A stretch of DNA of 48,409 nucleotides from Woeseiaceae bacterium (GTDB lineage: Bacteria; Pseudomonadota; Gammaproteobacteria; Steroidobacterales; Woeseiaceae): NCBI GenBank assembly GCA_030066075.1, contig JASJCH010000029.1:1-48409 (forward strand), written 5' to 3'. The notes under the pieces were generated by a model. The model was not told the origin of the DNA, ran no database searches, and saw nothing but the letters and a program-made list of their open reading frames with translations. How positions within the stretch are numbered: the stretch's first letter is position 1; every line of letters begins with the position of its first letter. A program made the position numbers and the translations under genes. This document shows positions 1-10,429 of the stretch, piece after piece.

Positions 1-611
1 TGCGTCACCATGACGATGGTCTTGCCATGCTCGCTGTTGAGGACCTGCAGCAGCTTGAGAATCTCGTCCGCGGTTTCGCGATCGAGGTCACCCGTCGGCT
101 CGTCGCAAAGCAGGAGCGTCGGGTCCGACACGATTGCGCGCGCAATCGCCACGCGCTGTTCCTGTCCACCGGAGAGCTCGGCCGGCCTGTGCTTAGCGCG
201 GTCGGCAAGACCGACGATGTCGAGCGCGATCGCTGCGCGTTCGGCGCGCTCTTTCGCGCTGAAGTTCGTCAGCAGCAGCGGCAGCTCGACGTTCTTTTGT
301 GCGGTGAGCACCGGCAGCAGGTTATAGAACTGGAACACGAAGCCGACGTGGGTCGAGCGCCAGTGCGACAGTTGGTTGTTAGACATCGACGACAACTCGG
401 CGCCGCCGACTTTGACCGTGCCGCCCGACGGCCGGTCGAGACCGCCGAGCAGGTTCAGCAGTGTTGTCTTGCCGGAACCAGACGGCCCCATGATCGCGAT
501 GAAATCACCGACCGGAATGTCCATGTCCAGCTCGTGCAGTACCTCGACCTTTTCCTTGCCTTTCTGGTAAGTGCGGCTGACGCCGCGCAATTCGGCCAGA
601 ATCTCACTCAT
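1..611 (-). CDS. ABC transporter ATP-binding protein, MacB/LolD type (C-terminus outside window)
   Basis: About 203 codons are visible; the gene runs off the left edge, so the C-terminus is missing. The start is the ATG at 611. The protein has a Walker A motif [10 protein letters not shown] near residue 40, a Q-loop ([10 protein letters not shown]), the ABC signature LSGGQEQR and a Walker B segment [12 protein letters not shown]. The EPTGDLD ending and short length are typical of the MacB/LolD/FtsE group, which energises export of lipoproteins, peptides or drugs from the inner membrane and periplasm. It lies 20 bases downstream of a membrane fusion protein, so the two form an operon, and an FtsX/MacB-like permease is expected just beyond the window edge. 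The substrate cannot be told from sequence. Confidence 0.95.
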   Translation of the reverse strand, partial: MSEILAELRGVSRTYQKGKEKVEVLHELDMDIPVGDFIAIMGPSGSGKTTLLNLLGGLDRPSGGTVKVGGAELSSMSNNQLSHWRSTHVGFVFQFYNLLPVLTAQKNVELPLLLTNFSAKERAERAAIALDIVGLADRAKHRPAELSGGQEQRVAIARAIVSDPTLLLCDEPTGDLDRETADEILKLLQVLNSEHGKTIVMVT

Positions 612-631
612 TGTTGTTCTCTTAGTTAGCG

Positions 632-1858
632 TTATTCGGTTCTAACAGACTGTCCCGGCGCGAGCTCGCCCTGCGCCGAGCGCACTACCGTATCACCAAC
701 GGCGAGTCCGTATGTTACAAGCACGCGCTCACGGTCACGGGAGCCCGCCGTCTCGACCGGCCGGCGCTCTACTACGTTATTACTGACGCGCCAGACGTAG
801 GTGCCGGACGCGTCGTCACGCAGCGCGCCCCTGGCGACGAGCACGCCCTGGACCTCCTGCTGCAGTTCGACCGGCGCCTCGCTGCCGAGGAAGGCGACCT
901 TGGCGCCCATGTCGCGCAGCACGCGCTCGTCGCGCTCGAGGAAGCCGATGCGCACGCGCACGGTGGCTTTCTGCCGGTCGGCGGTGGGCACGATTGCGAT
1001 GACCTCGGCCGGGATCTGCCAGTTGGGATAGGCATCCAGGGTCGCGCTGACACGCTGCCCGGGGGTGACCCGCTGTATGTAGGCCTCGTTGACGTCGACC
1101 TCGATCTCCAGCGATTCCATGTCGACGATGGTGCAGATACCGGTGCGGGTGAAGCCGCCGCCGGCGGACACGGGCGAGATCATCTCGCCGGGCTGGGCAT
1201 TCTTGGACACCACCATGCCGCCAAAAGGTGCGCGAATGGTCATGTTGTCGAGCGCATCGTTCGCCAGCGCGACATTACTCAATGCGACATTGACGTTCTC
1301 GCGGCCGGTGTCGAGCTGGGCGGCGAGCGCGTCGAACGCGGCCTCCGCCGAGTCCAGGCTTGCCGCGCTCGTCAGGTTCCTGGCCGCGAGATCGCGCAGG
1401 CGATTGCGTTCGAGTCGTGCGGCCCGCAGTCGCGCCTCGATCTCGGCGAGTGCGGCTTCGGCCGCCTCGGCCTGCGCCCGGGCCACCGCCAGCTGGGCCT
1501 GCTGGGTAGCATCGTCGAGCCGCGCTACGACCTGCCCTTCCTCGACGCGCATGCCCTCCTCGACGAGCACTTCGAGCACCTTGCCGGTCATCTCGGACGA
1601 CACCGTGGCCTGGCGCCGGGCGACGACATAGCCGGACGCGTCCAGCACGCTGCTGGCCGCCGCGATGCTCGGCGGCCGCCGCGCGGTGTCGGTTTCGACG
1701 AGCACGGCGCCCGCGCCCGGCCGCAGCACGAACCACCAGCCGAGCGCGACGACAATGACCAATGCCGGCAGCAGCAGCCACCACTGGGTGCCCCCCTGCG
1801 GCGTCGCGGTTTCGCGATCGATCTTGAGCGCGCTGATCCTGTCGGACTTATCGTTCAT
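632..1858 (-). CDS. HlyD/MacA-type periplasmic adaptor (membrane fusion protein)
   Basis: A 408-residue protein with one N-terminal membrane anchor (about residues 27-45, WWLLLPALVIVVALGWWFVL). A biotinyl-lipoyl half-motif follows (SGYVVARRQATVSSEMTGKV), then an Ala/Glu/Arg-rich coiled-coil hairpin (about residues 115-200), the second lipoyl half (IRAPFGGMVVSKNAQPGEM) and beta-barrel domains. Adaptors of this family bridge an inner-membrane ABC permease to an outer-membrane channel. It is the first gene of an operon with the ABC ATPase downstream. An AGGA Shine-Dalgarno lies seven bases before the ATG. The first 26 residues are a soluble cytoplasmic tail rather than a signal peptide, consistent with an N-in anchored adaptor. 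Confidence 0.93.
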   Translation of the reverse strand: MNDKSDRISALKIDRETATPQGGTQWWLLLPALVIVVALGWWFVLRPGAGAVLVETDTARRPPSIAAASSVLDASGYVVARRQATVSSEMTGKVLEVLVEEGMRVEEGQVVARLDDATQQAQLAVARAQAEAAEAALAEIEARLRAARLERNRLRDLAARNLTSAASLDSAEAAFDALAAQLDTGRENVNVALSNVALANDALDNMTIRAPFGGMVVSKNAQPGEMISPVSAGGGFTRTGICTIVDMESLEIEVDVNEAYIQRVTPGQRVSATLDAYPNWQIPAEVIAIVPTADRQKATVRVRIGFLERDERVLRDMGAKVAFLGSEAPVELQQEVQGVLVARGALRDDASGTYVWRVSNNVVERRPVETAGSRDRERVLVTYGLAVGDTVVRSAQGELAPGQSVRTE

Positions 1859-1915
1859 CGCGGCATCCTAGCAAATCTCGTGTACATTAAACGCTCGTCA
1901 ACGCCGGAGCTAATA

Positions 1916-3487
1916 ATGTCCAAACGATCACTTTTTGTCCTCCTGTCACTGGCCTTCGCAGCCTCTTGCGAGCAAGCCTCGGCGCCCCCCGAGCCGGTCG
2001 CTGATACGCCAACCCGGCCGACCTTCAGCCTGGCAACGGACGAGGCCTACGACTTCAACAGGATCCCGGCGTATCTCGAGAGCCACCAGGCGGTCTACGA
2101 CTACATCGACAACAACCTGGATGATCACCTCGCGGCCATCCAGCGCTGGCTGCGCCAGCCGTCGATCTCCGCGCAGAACGTCGGTATCCATGAGATGGCC
2201 GAGATGGTGCGCCAGGACCTCGAGGACATGGGCTTCGCCGAGGCCGAGATCGTGCCGACCGACGGCCACCCCGGCGTGTGGGGTTACTACGACGCCGGCG
2301 CCGACAAGACGCTCGTCGTCTACCTGATGTACGACGTCCAGCCCGTGAATCCCGAGGATTGGCGCAGCCCGCCTTTCGATGCCGAGGTGGTCAATCACCC
2401 GCTCGGCAAGGTGATCATGGCGCGCGGCGCAACCAACCAGAAGGGCCCGCAGCGCGCGTTCCTGAATGCGCTCGAGTCGATCATCGCCGTCGACGGCACG
2501 CTACCGGTCAACATCATGGTGACAGCCGAGGGCGAGGAGGAACTCGGGTCGCCGAACTACCCGCAGATCGTCGACGCCTACGAGGATCGTCTGAAGACGG
2601 CGGACGCCGCACTGTTCCCATTCAACTCGCAGCGCCCGGACGGCACAGTGAGCGTCATCCTGGGTGTCAAGGGCATCCTGTATTTCGAGGTGATCGCCAG
2701 TGGCGGTGAGTGGGGTGGGCCCGCCAGGGCCGAAATCCACGGCTCGTTCAAGGCTATCGTCGACTCGCCGGTCTGGAGGCTCGTGCAGGGCCTGTCGACT
2801 CTCGTGTCCGAAGACGGCAACACGATCCTCGTTCCGAACTACTACGACGACATCCGCCCCCCGAACGTCGAGGAGTCGCAGCTCATCAACGCCGGCATCG
2901 AACAGTGGTCCGACCAGCAGATGCAGGCCATGCTCGGCGTCGGCCAGTGGATCGACGGCAAGACCGGCAAGGACGCCGCCATCGAGTACCTGTTCTCGAC
3001 GACATTGAATATCGACGGCATCTGGGGTGGTTACACGGGCGAGGGCGTGAAGACTATCCTGCCGCATCGCGCAGCGGCCAAGGTCGATTCGCGCCTGCCT
3101 CCCGACATCGACCCCGACGAGGCGCTCGCGAAGATTCGCCAGCATCTCGACAACCAGGGCTTCGGCGACCTCGAGATCGTGAAACTCAGCGGCTACCCGG
3201 CCTCGCAGACGTCGGTGGACGCGCCGGCCGTGCAGGCCGCGCTATCGGTCTTCAAGAAATACACGGGCAATCTCGCGGTACAGCCGCGCATCGCCGGCAG
3301 CGCGCCGTTCTACCAGTTCACGGACCGGCTCGGCCTGCCGCTGGTACCGTCCGGCATGGGCTTCGGCACCGGCGCGCACGCGCCCAACGAGATCATGCTT
3401 GTCGAGCCCGCGAAAGGTACGGCCGCCGCCGGCCTAGCCGACATCGAGAAGGCCTACGTCGATTTCGTGTACGCGCTCGCCGAATAA
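1916..3487 (+). CDS. M20-family peptidase-like lipoprotein with degenerate zinc site
   Basis: Start chosen at ATG 1916 (523 residues) because GGAG at 1906-1909 sits six bases upstream and a lipoprotein signal follows at once (LSLAFAASC); an upstream in-frame ATG at 1880 has neither. The fold reads as M20 dipeptidase: YLMYDVQP, ARGATNQKGP, AEGEEELGS, then GTGAHAPNE near the C-terminus. Active M20 enzymes have GHxD, xxDxKG and a later Asp as zinc ligands. Here the first His is Met138, the bridging Asp is Asn174, and the segment that normally carries the last Asp reads LFPFNSQ (233-239). The catalytic Glu pair (208/209) and the C-terminal His488 remain. It may bind a different metal, a single metal, or act non-catalytically. 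A PLP dehydratase gene starts 14 bases downstream. Confidence 0.88.
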   Translation: MSKRSLFVLLSLAFAASCEQASAPPEPVADTPTRPTFSLATDEAYDFNRIPAYLESHQAVYDYIDNNLDDHLAAIQRWLRQPSISAQNVGIHEMAEMVRQDLEDMGFAEAEIVPTDGHPGVWGYYDAGADKTLVVYLMYDVQPVNPEDWRSPPFDAEVVNHPLGKVIMARGATNQKGPQRAFLNALESIIAVDGTLPVNIMVTAEGEEELGSPNYPQIVDAYEDRLKTADAALFPFNSQRPDGTVSVILGVKGILYFEVIASGGEWGGPARAEIHGSFKAIVDSPVWRLVQGLSTLVSEDGNTILVPNYYDDIRPPNVEESQLINAGIEQWSDQQMQAMLGVGQWIDGKTGKDAAIEYLFSTTLNIDGIWGGYTGEGVKTILPHRAAAKVDSRLPPDIDPDEALAKIRQHLDNQGFGDLEIVKLSGYPASQTSVDAPAVQAALSVFKKYTGNLAVQPRIAGSAPFYQFTDRLGLPLVPSGMGFGTGAHAPNEIMLVEPAKGTAAAGLADIEKAYVDFVYALAE

Positions 3488-3501
3488 CCGCGCCGCCCGG
3501 C

Positions 3502-4464
3502 ATGTTCGACCGGCAACAGCTTAACGCCGCCGCCAACCTCGTGCACGCATCCATGCTGCCGACGCCGGCGCTCAACTGGCCGCTGCTGTCGGCTGCCCTC
3601 GGCAGCGAGGTCTGGGTCAAGCACGAGAATCACACGCCCACCGGCGCGTTCAAGGTTCGCGGCGGCATCGTTTACATCGATGAACTCGTCCGGGCCGGCG
3701 CGCCGGCGGCCGGCCTGATCACGGCGACCCGCGGCAATCACGGCCAGAGCATTCCGTGGGCGGCGCGTGCGCACGGCATCCCGGTCCGGGTCCTCGTACC
3801 CGAGGGCAACAGCCAGGAGAAAAACGCGGCGATGGCGGCCTGGGGCGCGGACGTCGAAGTGTTCGGCACGGACTTCGACGAGGCCCGGGTCGAAGCCGAG
3901 CGACTCGCCGCGGCATACGGGTCGCTGTTCGTGCGCTCCTTTCACGAGCACCTCGTGCGCGGCGTCGCGACTTATGCGCTCGAGCTGTTCGAGGCGGTCG
4001 CCGCACTCGATACGGTTTACGTGCCCATCGGCATGGGCTCGGGAATTTGCGGCGTGATCCTGGTGCGCGACCTGTTAGGGCTCGAGACCGAGGTGGTCGG
4101 CGTCGTCTCCGATCAGGCCGACGCCGTGGCGCGGTCTTTCGAGGCGGGCAGTATTGTCGAGACCGACACCGCCGACACGTTTGCCGACGGGATGGCCTGC
4201 CGCGTCCCCGCGCCCGACGCGATGGCAATCATCAACCGGGGCGCCGCGCGCATCGTGCGCGTCTCGGAAGACGACATCGCCGACGCCGTGCGCCTGATTT
4301 ACACCACCACGCACAACGTTGCGGAAGGCGCCGGCGCGGCAGCCTGCGCCGCCGCGGCAAAGGACACCGATCGCGGCGACAAAACTGGAGTGGTGCTGAC
4401 CGGTGGCAACATCGACCGCGACTGGTTTGCCACGATCATCGCGGGCGGCATACCGCGAACGTGA
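3502..4464 (+). CDS. Threonine/serine dehydratase-like PLP enzyme (fold type II)
   Basis: A 320-residue protein starting at ATG 3502, just after the M20-like gene. The PLP-binding lysine is in TGAFKVRGG near residue 52, preceded by the HEN motif. ATRGNHGQS is the substrate-loop asparagine motif and GMGSGICG the phosphate-binding glycine loop. The length fits a stand-alone catalytic domain without the C-terminal ACT regulatory domain of biosynthetic IlvA, so a catabolic threonine/serine ammonia-lyase or a related hydroxyamino-acid dehydratase (EutB-like) is more likely. No clear Shine-Dalgarno is seen, which suggests translational coupling to the upstream gene. Together the pair would fit peptide and amino acid catabolism, but exact substrate is not shown. 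Confidence 0.88.
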   Translation: MFDRQQLNAAANLVHASMLPTPALNWPLLSAALGSEVWVKHENHTPTGAFKVRGGIVYIDELVRAGAPAAGLITATRGNHGQSIPWAARAHGIPVRVLVPEGNSQEKNAAMAAWGADVEVFGTDFDEARVEAERLAAAYGSLFVRSFHEHLVRGVATYALELFEAVAALDTVYVPIGMGSGICGVILVRDLLGLETEVVGVVSDQADAVARSFEAGSIVETDTADTFADGMACRVPAPDAMAIINRGAARIVRVSEDDIADAVRLIYTTTHNVAEGAGAAACAAAAKDTDRGDKTGVVLTGGNIDRDWFATIIAGGIPRT

Positions 4465-4465
4465 C

Positions 4466-4487
4466 GGCGCCCGTTCAGCCGGGCGCC
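4466..4487. terminator. Inverted repeat between convergent genes, possible bidirectional terminator
   Basis: An 8-bp perfect stem (GGCGCCCG at 4466-4473, CGGGCGCC at 4480-4487) with a six-base loop lies between the stop codons of the PLP dehydratase and the convergent SYLF gene. There is no clear T-run on either side, so intrinsic termination is only a possibility. Confidence 0.4.
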
Positions 4488-4500
4488 GCTGAGAGTTGAG

Positions 4501-5067
4501 CTACTTTTTCGGCTTGTAGCTGAATTTCTGGCCGCCGATCGACGCCTCGTACATCAGGCCGCCCTTGGCGAACGTGAACACGGCCATGCCCCGATAGTAA
4601 TTGCCGCCAGTCTTGCCGGTGTGGCCGCCGGTTGTACTGGCGCCCGCGCCCGTGCCCGTTGTCCCCGCCGTTGCCGATGCGCCCGCCGTGATGGCGACGG
4701 CCGTCGCCTGGGCGCCGAACTCGAAGTTGCCGCTGGTGAATTCCTCGAACGCGCGCCGGTCCTGGAAGAAGATGATCTGGCTGTAGGCCTGGCCGCCGAG
4801 CTGCAAGCCCACGGTGACCTGCGTCATCGTCGTGTCGCCGACGTGTTCGCCCTCGGCGTAGACCTGCCCCTTGCCGCGGGCGCCACCCACAACCACGCCG
4901 CCCTTGCCGATGGTCGGGAACACGGCATAGCCATAGCTTTCCTCGAAGAATTCATCCGCGACCGCGCCGCGGAACATCTCGGTCGTCGCCTCGAAATCGT
5001 CAGCCGCAGCAGCACCGGCTACCAGCAGACCCACAATGACCAGGGCCGAACGCAAAGGTGAACGCAT
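4501..5067 (-). CDS. SYLF/YSC84 lipid-binding domain protein, secreted
   Basis: A 188-residue protein with an N-terminal signal peptide (LVIVGLLVAGAAAADD, cleavage after AAA). The mature part has the SYLF signature: GYAVFPTIGKGGVVVGGARGKG, then VGLQLGGQAYSQIIFFQ and FEFGAQATAVAITAGA. SYLF domains bind phosphoinositides in eukaryotes; bacterial members are periplasmic and of unknown function. A Thr/Gly/Ala-rich low-complexity loop sits at about residues 130-160, before the conserved AVFTFAKGGLMYEASIGGQKF C-terminal strand. It stands alone on the minus strand, downstream of the Lrp-type regulator and convergent with the dehydratase. Confidence 0.9.
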   Translation of the reverse strand: MRSPLRSALVIVGLLVAGAAAADDFEATTEMFRGAVADEFFEESYGYAVFPTIGKGGVVVGGARGKGQVYAEGEHVGDTTMTQVTVGLQLGGQAYSQIIFFQDRRAFEEFTSGNFEFGAQATAVAITAGASATAGTTGTGAGASTTGGHTGKTGGNYYRGMAVFTFAKGGLMYEASIGGQKFSYKPKK

Positions 5068-5146
5068 AGTAAGTTCCTCAGGTGTTTTGACAGTGGCGAA
5101 GCCGCGATGCGTGCAAAGTAGCGCTCCCGGATTCGAGAGTAAAGCG

Positions 5147-5614
5147 TCAAATCGGCAGCGCAGTCGTGTGCTTGATGTCCGAAAGCACGATGGACGAGTT
5201 CACTTCCTGGATGCCGGGCAGCTGCGACAGCTTCTCGAAGAAGAACTGCTCGTAGGCCTTGATGTCCTCGGTCACGATGCGCAGCAGGAAGTCGACATTG
5301 CCGAGCATGACGTAGCAGTCGAGCACTTCCGGAAACTCGCGCACGGCGTCCGAGAACTCGGCCAGGTTGCTGCGCCCGTGTGACGTCAGCTTGACGTGAG
5401 CGAACACCATCGTGTTCAGGCCGACCTTTTCGCGGTCGATCTTGACGGGCTGGTCGACGATGACGCCCTGCTCGCGCATCGCCTGCATGCGGCGCCAGAC
5501 GGCCGACTGCGACAGCCCGATTTTCTCGCCGAGCTCGGCGGCATTGATCCCGGGTTCTTTTTGCAAAAACTCGAGGATGCGGCGATCCGTGTGATCGAGG
5601 TCGAGAACCTGCAT
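5147..5614 (-). CDS. bkdR: Lrp/AsnC-family regulator, probable BkdR
   Basis: A 155-residue protein with an N-terminal winged helix-turn-helix (DHTDRRILEFLQKEP ... GLSQSAVWRRMQAM) and a C-terminal RAM/AsnC effector domain (TMVFAHVKL, VLDCYVMLGNVDFLLRIV). It is divergent from leucine dehydrogenase and the branched-chain 2-oxoacid dehydrogenase genes. That matches Pseudomonas, where BkdR, an Lrp homologue, activates the bkd operon in response to branched-chain amino acids and represses itself. The intervening AT-rich gap holds a perfect palindrome and phased direct repeats, likely its binding sites. Assignment as Lrp family is firm; the bkdR name rests on context. Confidence 0.9.
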   Translation of the reverse strand: MQVLDLDHTDRRILEFLQKEPGINAAELGEKIGLSQSAVWRRMQAMREQGVIVDQPVKIDREKVGLNTMVFAHVKLTSHGRSNLAEFSDAVREFPEVLDCYVMLGNVDFLLRIVTEDIKAYEQFFFEKLSQLPGIQEVNSSIVLSDIKHTTALPI

Positions 5615-5641
5615 AACTCATGCGTTTTGTCGTAAATATCC

Positions 5642-5654
5642 GCATAAATTATGC
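5642..5654. promoter_or_regulatory. Perfect palindrome, candidate Lrp/BkdR operator
   Basis: GCATAA-A-TTATGC is a perfect inverted repeat with a one-base centre, 28 bases upstream of the regulator start codon in the divergent gap. Lrp-family sites are AT-rich palindromes of about this length. Its place suggests autoregulation, activation of the bkd side, or both. Confidence 0.5.
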
Positions 5655-5665
5655 TGCTTTCAGTA

Positions 5666-5686
5666 GATTAGCAAATGATTTAGCAA
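5666..5686. promoter_or_regulatory. Helically phased direct repeat, candidate second regulator site
   Basis: GATTAGCAA (5666-5674) and GATTTAGCAA (5677-5686) start 11 bases apart, about one helical turn, between the palindrome at 5642 and a TATATATT stretch at 5707-5714 that could be the -10 region of leucine dehydrogenase. Lrp proteins often occupy several phased sites upstream of the genes they activate. Confidence 0.4.
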
Positions 5687-5747
5687 TGAACGTGCGGTTT
5701 GGAGGGTATATATTGGTGAGCCCGTGTATGCCCGTGGAGGCTGACGT

Positions 5748-9107
<3,360 letters not shown>

Positions 9108-9111
<4 letters not shown>

Positions 9112-10397
9112 GCGAGTACGTATTCAAGTTACCGGACCTCGGCGAAGGCACCGTCGAATCAGAAATCGGCGAGTGGTTCATCAAGGTTGGCGATGACGTC
9201 AAGGAAGAAGACGTCGTCGGCACGATGATGACCGACAAGGCCGCTGTCGAACTCTCCTCGCCGATCTCGGGCAAGGTCATCAAGCTGGCCGGCGAACCCG
9301 GAGACGTGGTTCCGGTCGGCGCCGCGCTGGTCGTGTTCGAGACCGACGCCGTAGGAGCGGCCCATGGCCGCGACCAGGAACCTGTGGAGCCCGCACCACC
9401 CGTAGGAGCGGCCCATGGCCGCGACAATGGCGCCGAGGCCCCGGAACCCGATCGCGCCCATGGGGCGCTCCTGCAAGACGCAGCCAGGCGCGGTCGCGTC
9501 ATGACCTCGCCGGCGATCCGCCACGCGGCGAAACAGGCCGGTGTCGACCTGCACGCTGTTCCGGGGACCGGCCCGGGCGGTCGCGTCACACGCAAGGACT
9601 TCGAGGCGTACATGGCAGGCGCGCCTGTAGGAGCGGCCCATGGCCGCGAAGAAGTGTCCACAGGTCGCGCCCATGGGGCGCTCCTACGAGATCGGCCTGA
9701 TACCAAAGAGATCAAGGTCATCGGCTTGCGCCGCATCATCGCCGAACGCATGTCCCAGGCGACGCAGGAGATTCCCCACTTCACTTATGTCGAGGAAATC
9801 GACATCACCGAACTCGAGGCGCTGCGCAAGCACCTCAACGGCAAGAAAGACGATCCGTCGCAGCGGCTAACGCTGCTGCCGTTCCTGGGGCTGGCGCTGA
9901 TTCGCGCGTTGCGCGAGTTTCCGCAGTGCAACTCGACTTACGACAAGGAACGCAACGTGCTGGTCCAGCACGGCCCGGTGCACCTGGGCGTCGCAACGCA
10001 GACCAACGACGGCCTGAAAGTGCCCGTCGTCAGGGACGCCGACACGCGCACCCTCGACGGACTCGCCGCGGAGATCAGGCGCGTTTCCGAAGCGGCGCGC
10101 GACAACTCGATCACCAGGGGCGAACTGTCCGGATCGACGACCACCATCACCAGCCTCGGCAAGCTCGGCGGCATTGTATCCACGCCCGTCATCAACCAGC
10201 CCGAGGTCGGCATCATCGGCGTCAATCGCGCCGTCGAGCGGCCGATGGTCGTCAACGGGCAGGTCGACGTGCGGCTCATGATGAACCTGTCGTCGTCGTT
10301 CGATCACCGCTTCGTCGATGGTTACGACGCGGCCGCGATGATCCAGCGCATCAGGGAGATGCTGGAGCACCCGGCGCTGATCTTCCTGCCTGGGTAA
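9108..10397 (+). CDS. bkdB: Branched-chain 2-oxoacid dehydrogenase E2 (dihydrolipoyl acyltransferase) with REP-derived linkers
   Basis: A 429-residue E2 core protein. Lipoyl domain at residues 1-80 with the lipoylated Lys44 in MMTDKAAVEL; peripheral-subunit-binding domain at about 132-167 (SPAIRHAAKQAG ... GPGGRVTRKDF); acyltransferase domain from about 200 to the end with the catalytic His400 and Asp404 in DHRFVDG. The linkers are not the usual Ala/Pro swivels. Linker 1 holds VGAAHGRD (82-89), VGAAHGRD (99-106) and RAHGALL (116-122); linker 2 holds VGAAHGRE (174-181) and RAHGALL (187-193). All five are translations of a REP-like DNA palindrome in one or the other orientation, each keeping the frame. 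Domain ends are intact, so the enzyme is probably functional. It transfers the branched acyl group from lipoamide to CoA. Confidence 0.95.
9351..9474. repeat. Three REP-like palindromes inside bkdB linker 1
   Basis: Two forward copies (9351-9373 and 9402-9424) begin GTAGGAGCGGCCCATGGCC and end GCGA; one reverse copy (9452-9474) reads GCAGGAGCGCCCCATGGG on the minus strand. Each contains a 6-bp stem (GCGGCC/GGCCGC or GCGCCC/GGGCGC) around a CAT or ATG loop. The stem changes between orientations are compensatory. The GTAGGAGCGGC head resembles REP elements common in Xanthomonas and Pseudomonas relatives, normally found between genes. Confidence 0.88.
9627..9687. repeat. Inverted REP-like pair inside bkdB linker 2
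   Basis: A forward copy at 9627-9649 faces a reverse copy at 9665-9687 (GTAGGAGCGCCCCATGGG on the minus strand) with 15 bases between them, the arrangement of a bacterial interspersed mosaic element. The pair lies exactly between the subunit-binding domain and the acyltransferase domain, and the reading frame continues through both. Confidence 0.88.
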
Positions 10398-10429
10398 GGA
10401 ACCCGCTCGTACCGCCGTCGCGGCTACGG

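Noticed and set aside
2710..3501. N-terminal extension that would fuse 264 codons to the threonine-dehydratase-like gene
   Set aside because: The extension is an out-of-frame reading of the M20-like gene; the PLP enzyme has a normal N-terminus from 3502.
9351..9687. CRISPR-like array
   Set aside because: Repeats occur in both orientations with irregular spacing, are translated in frame, and no cas genes are near.
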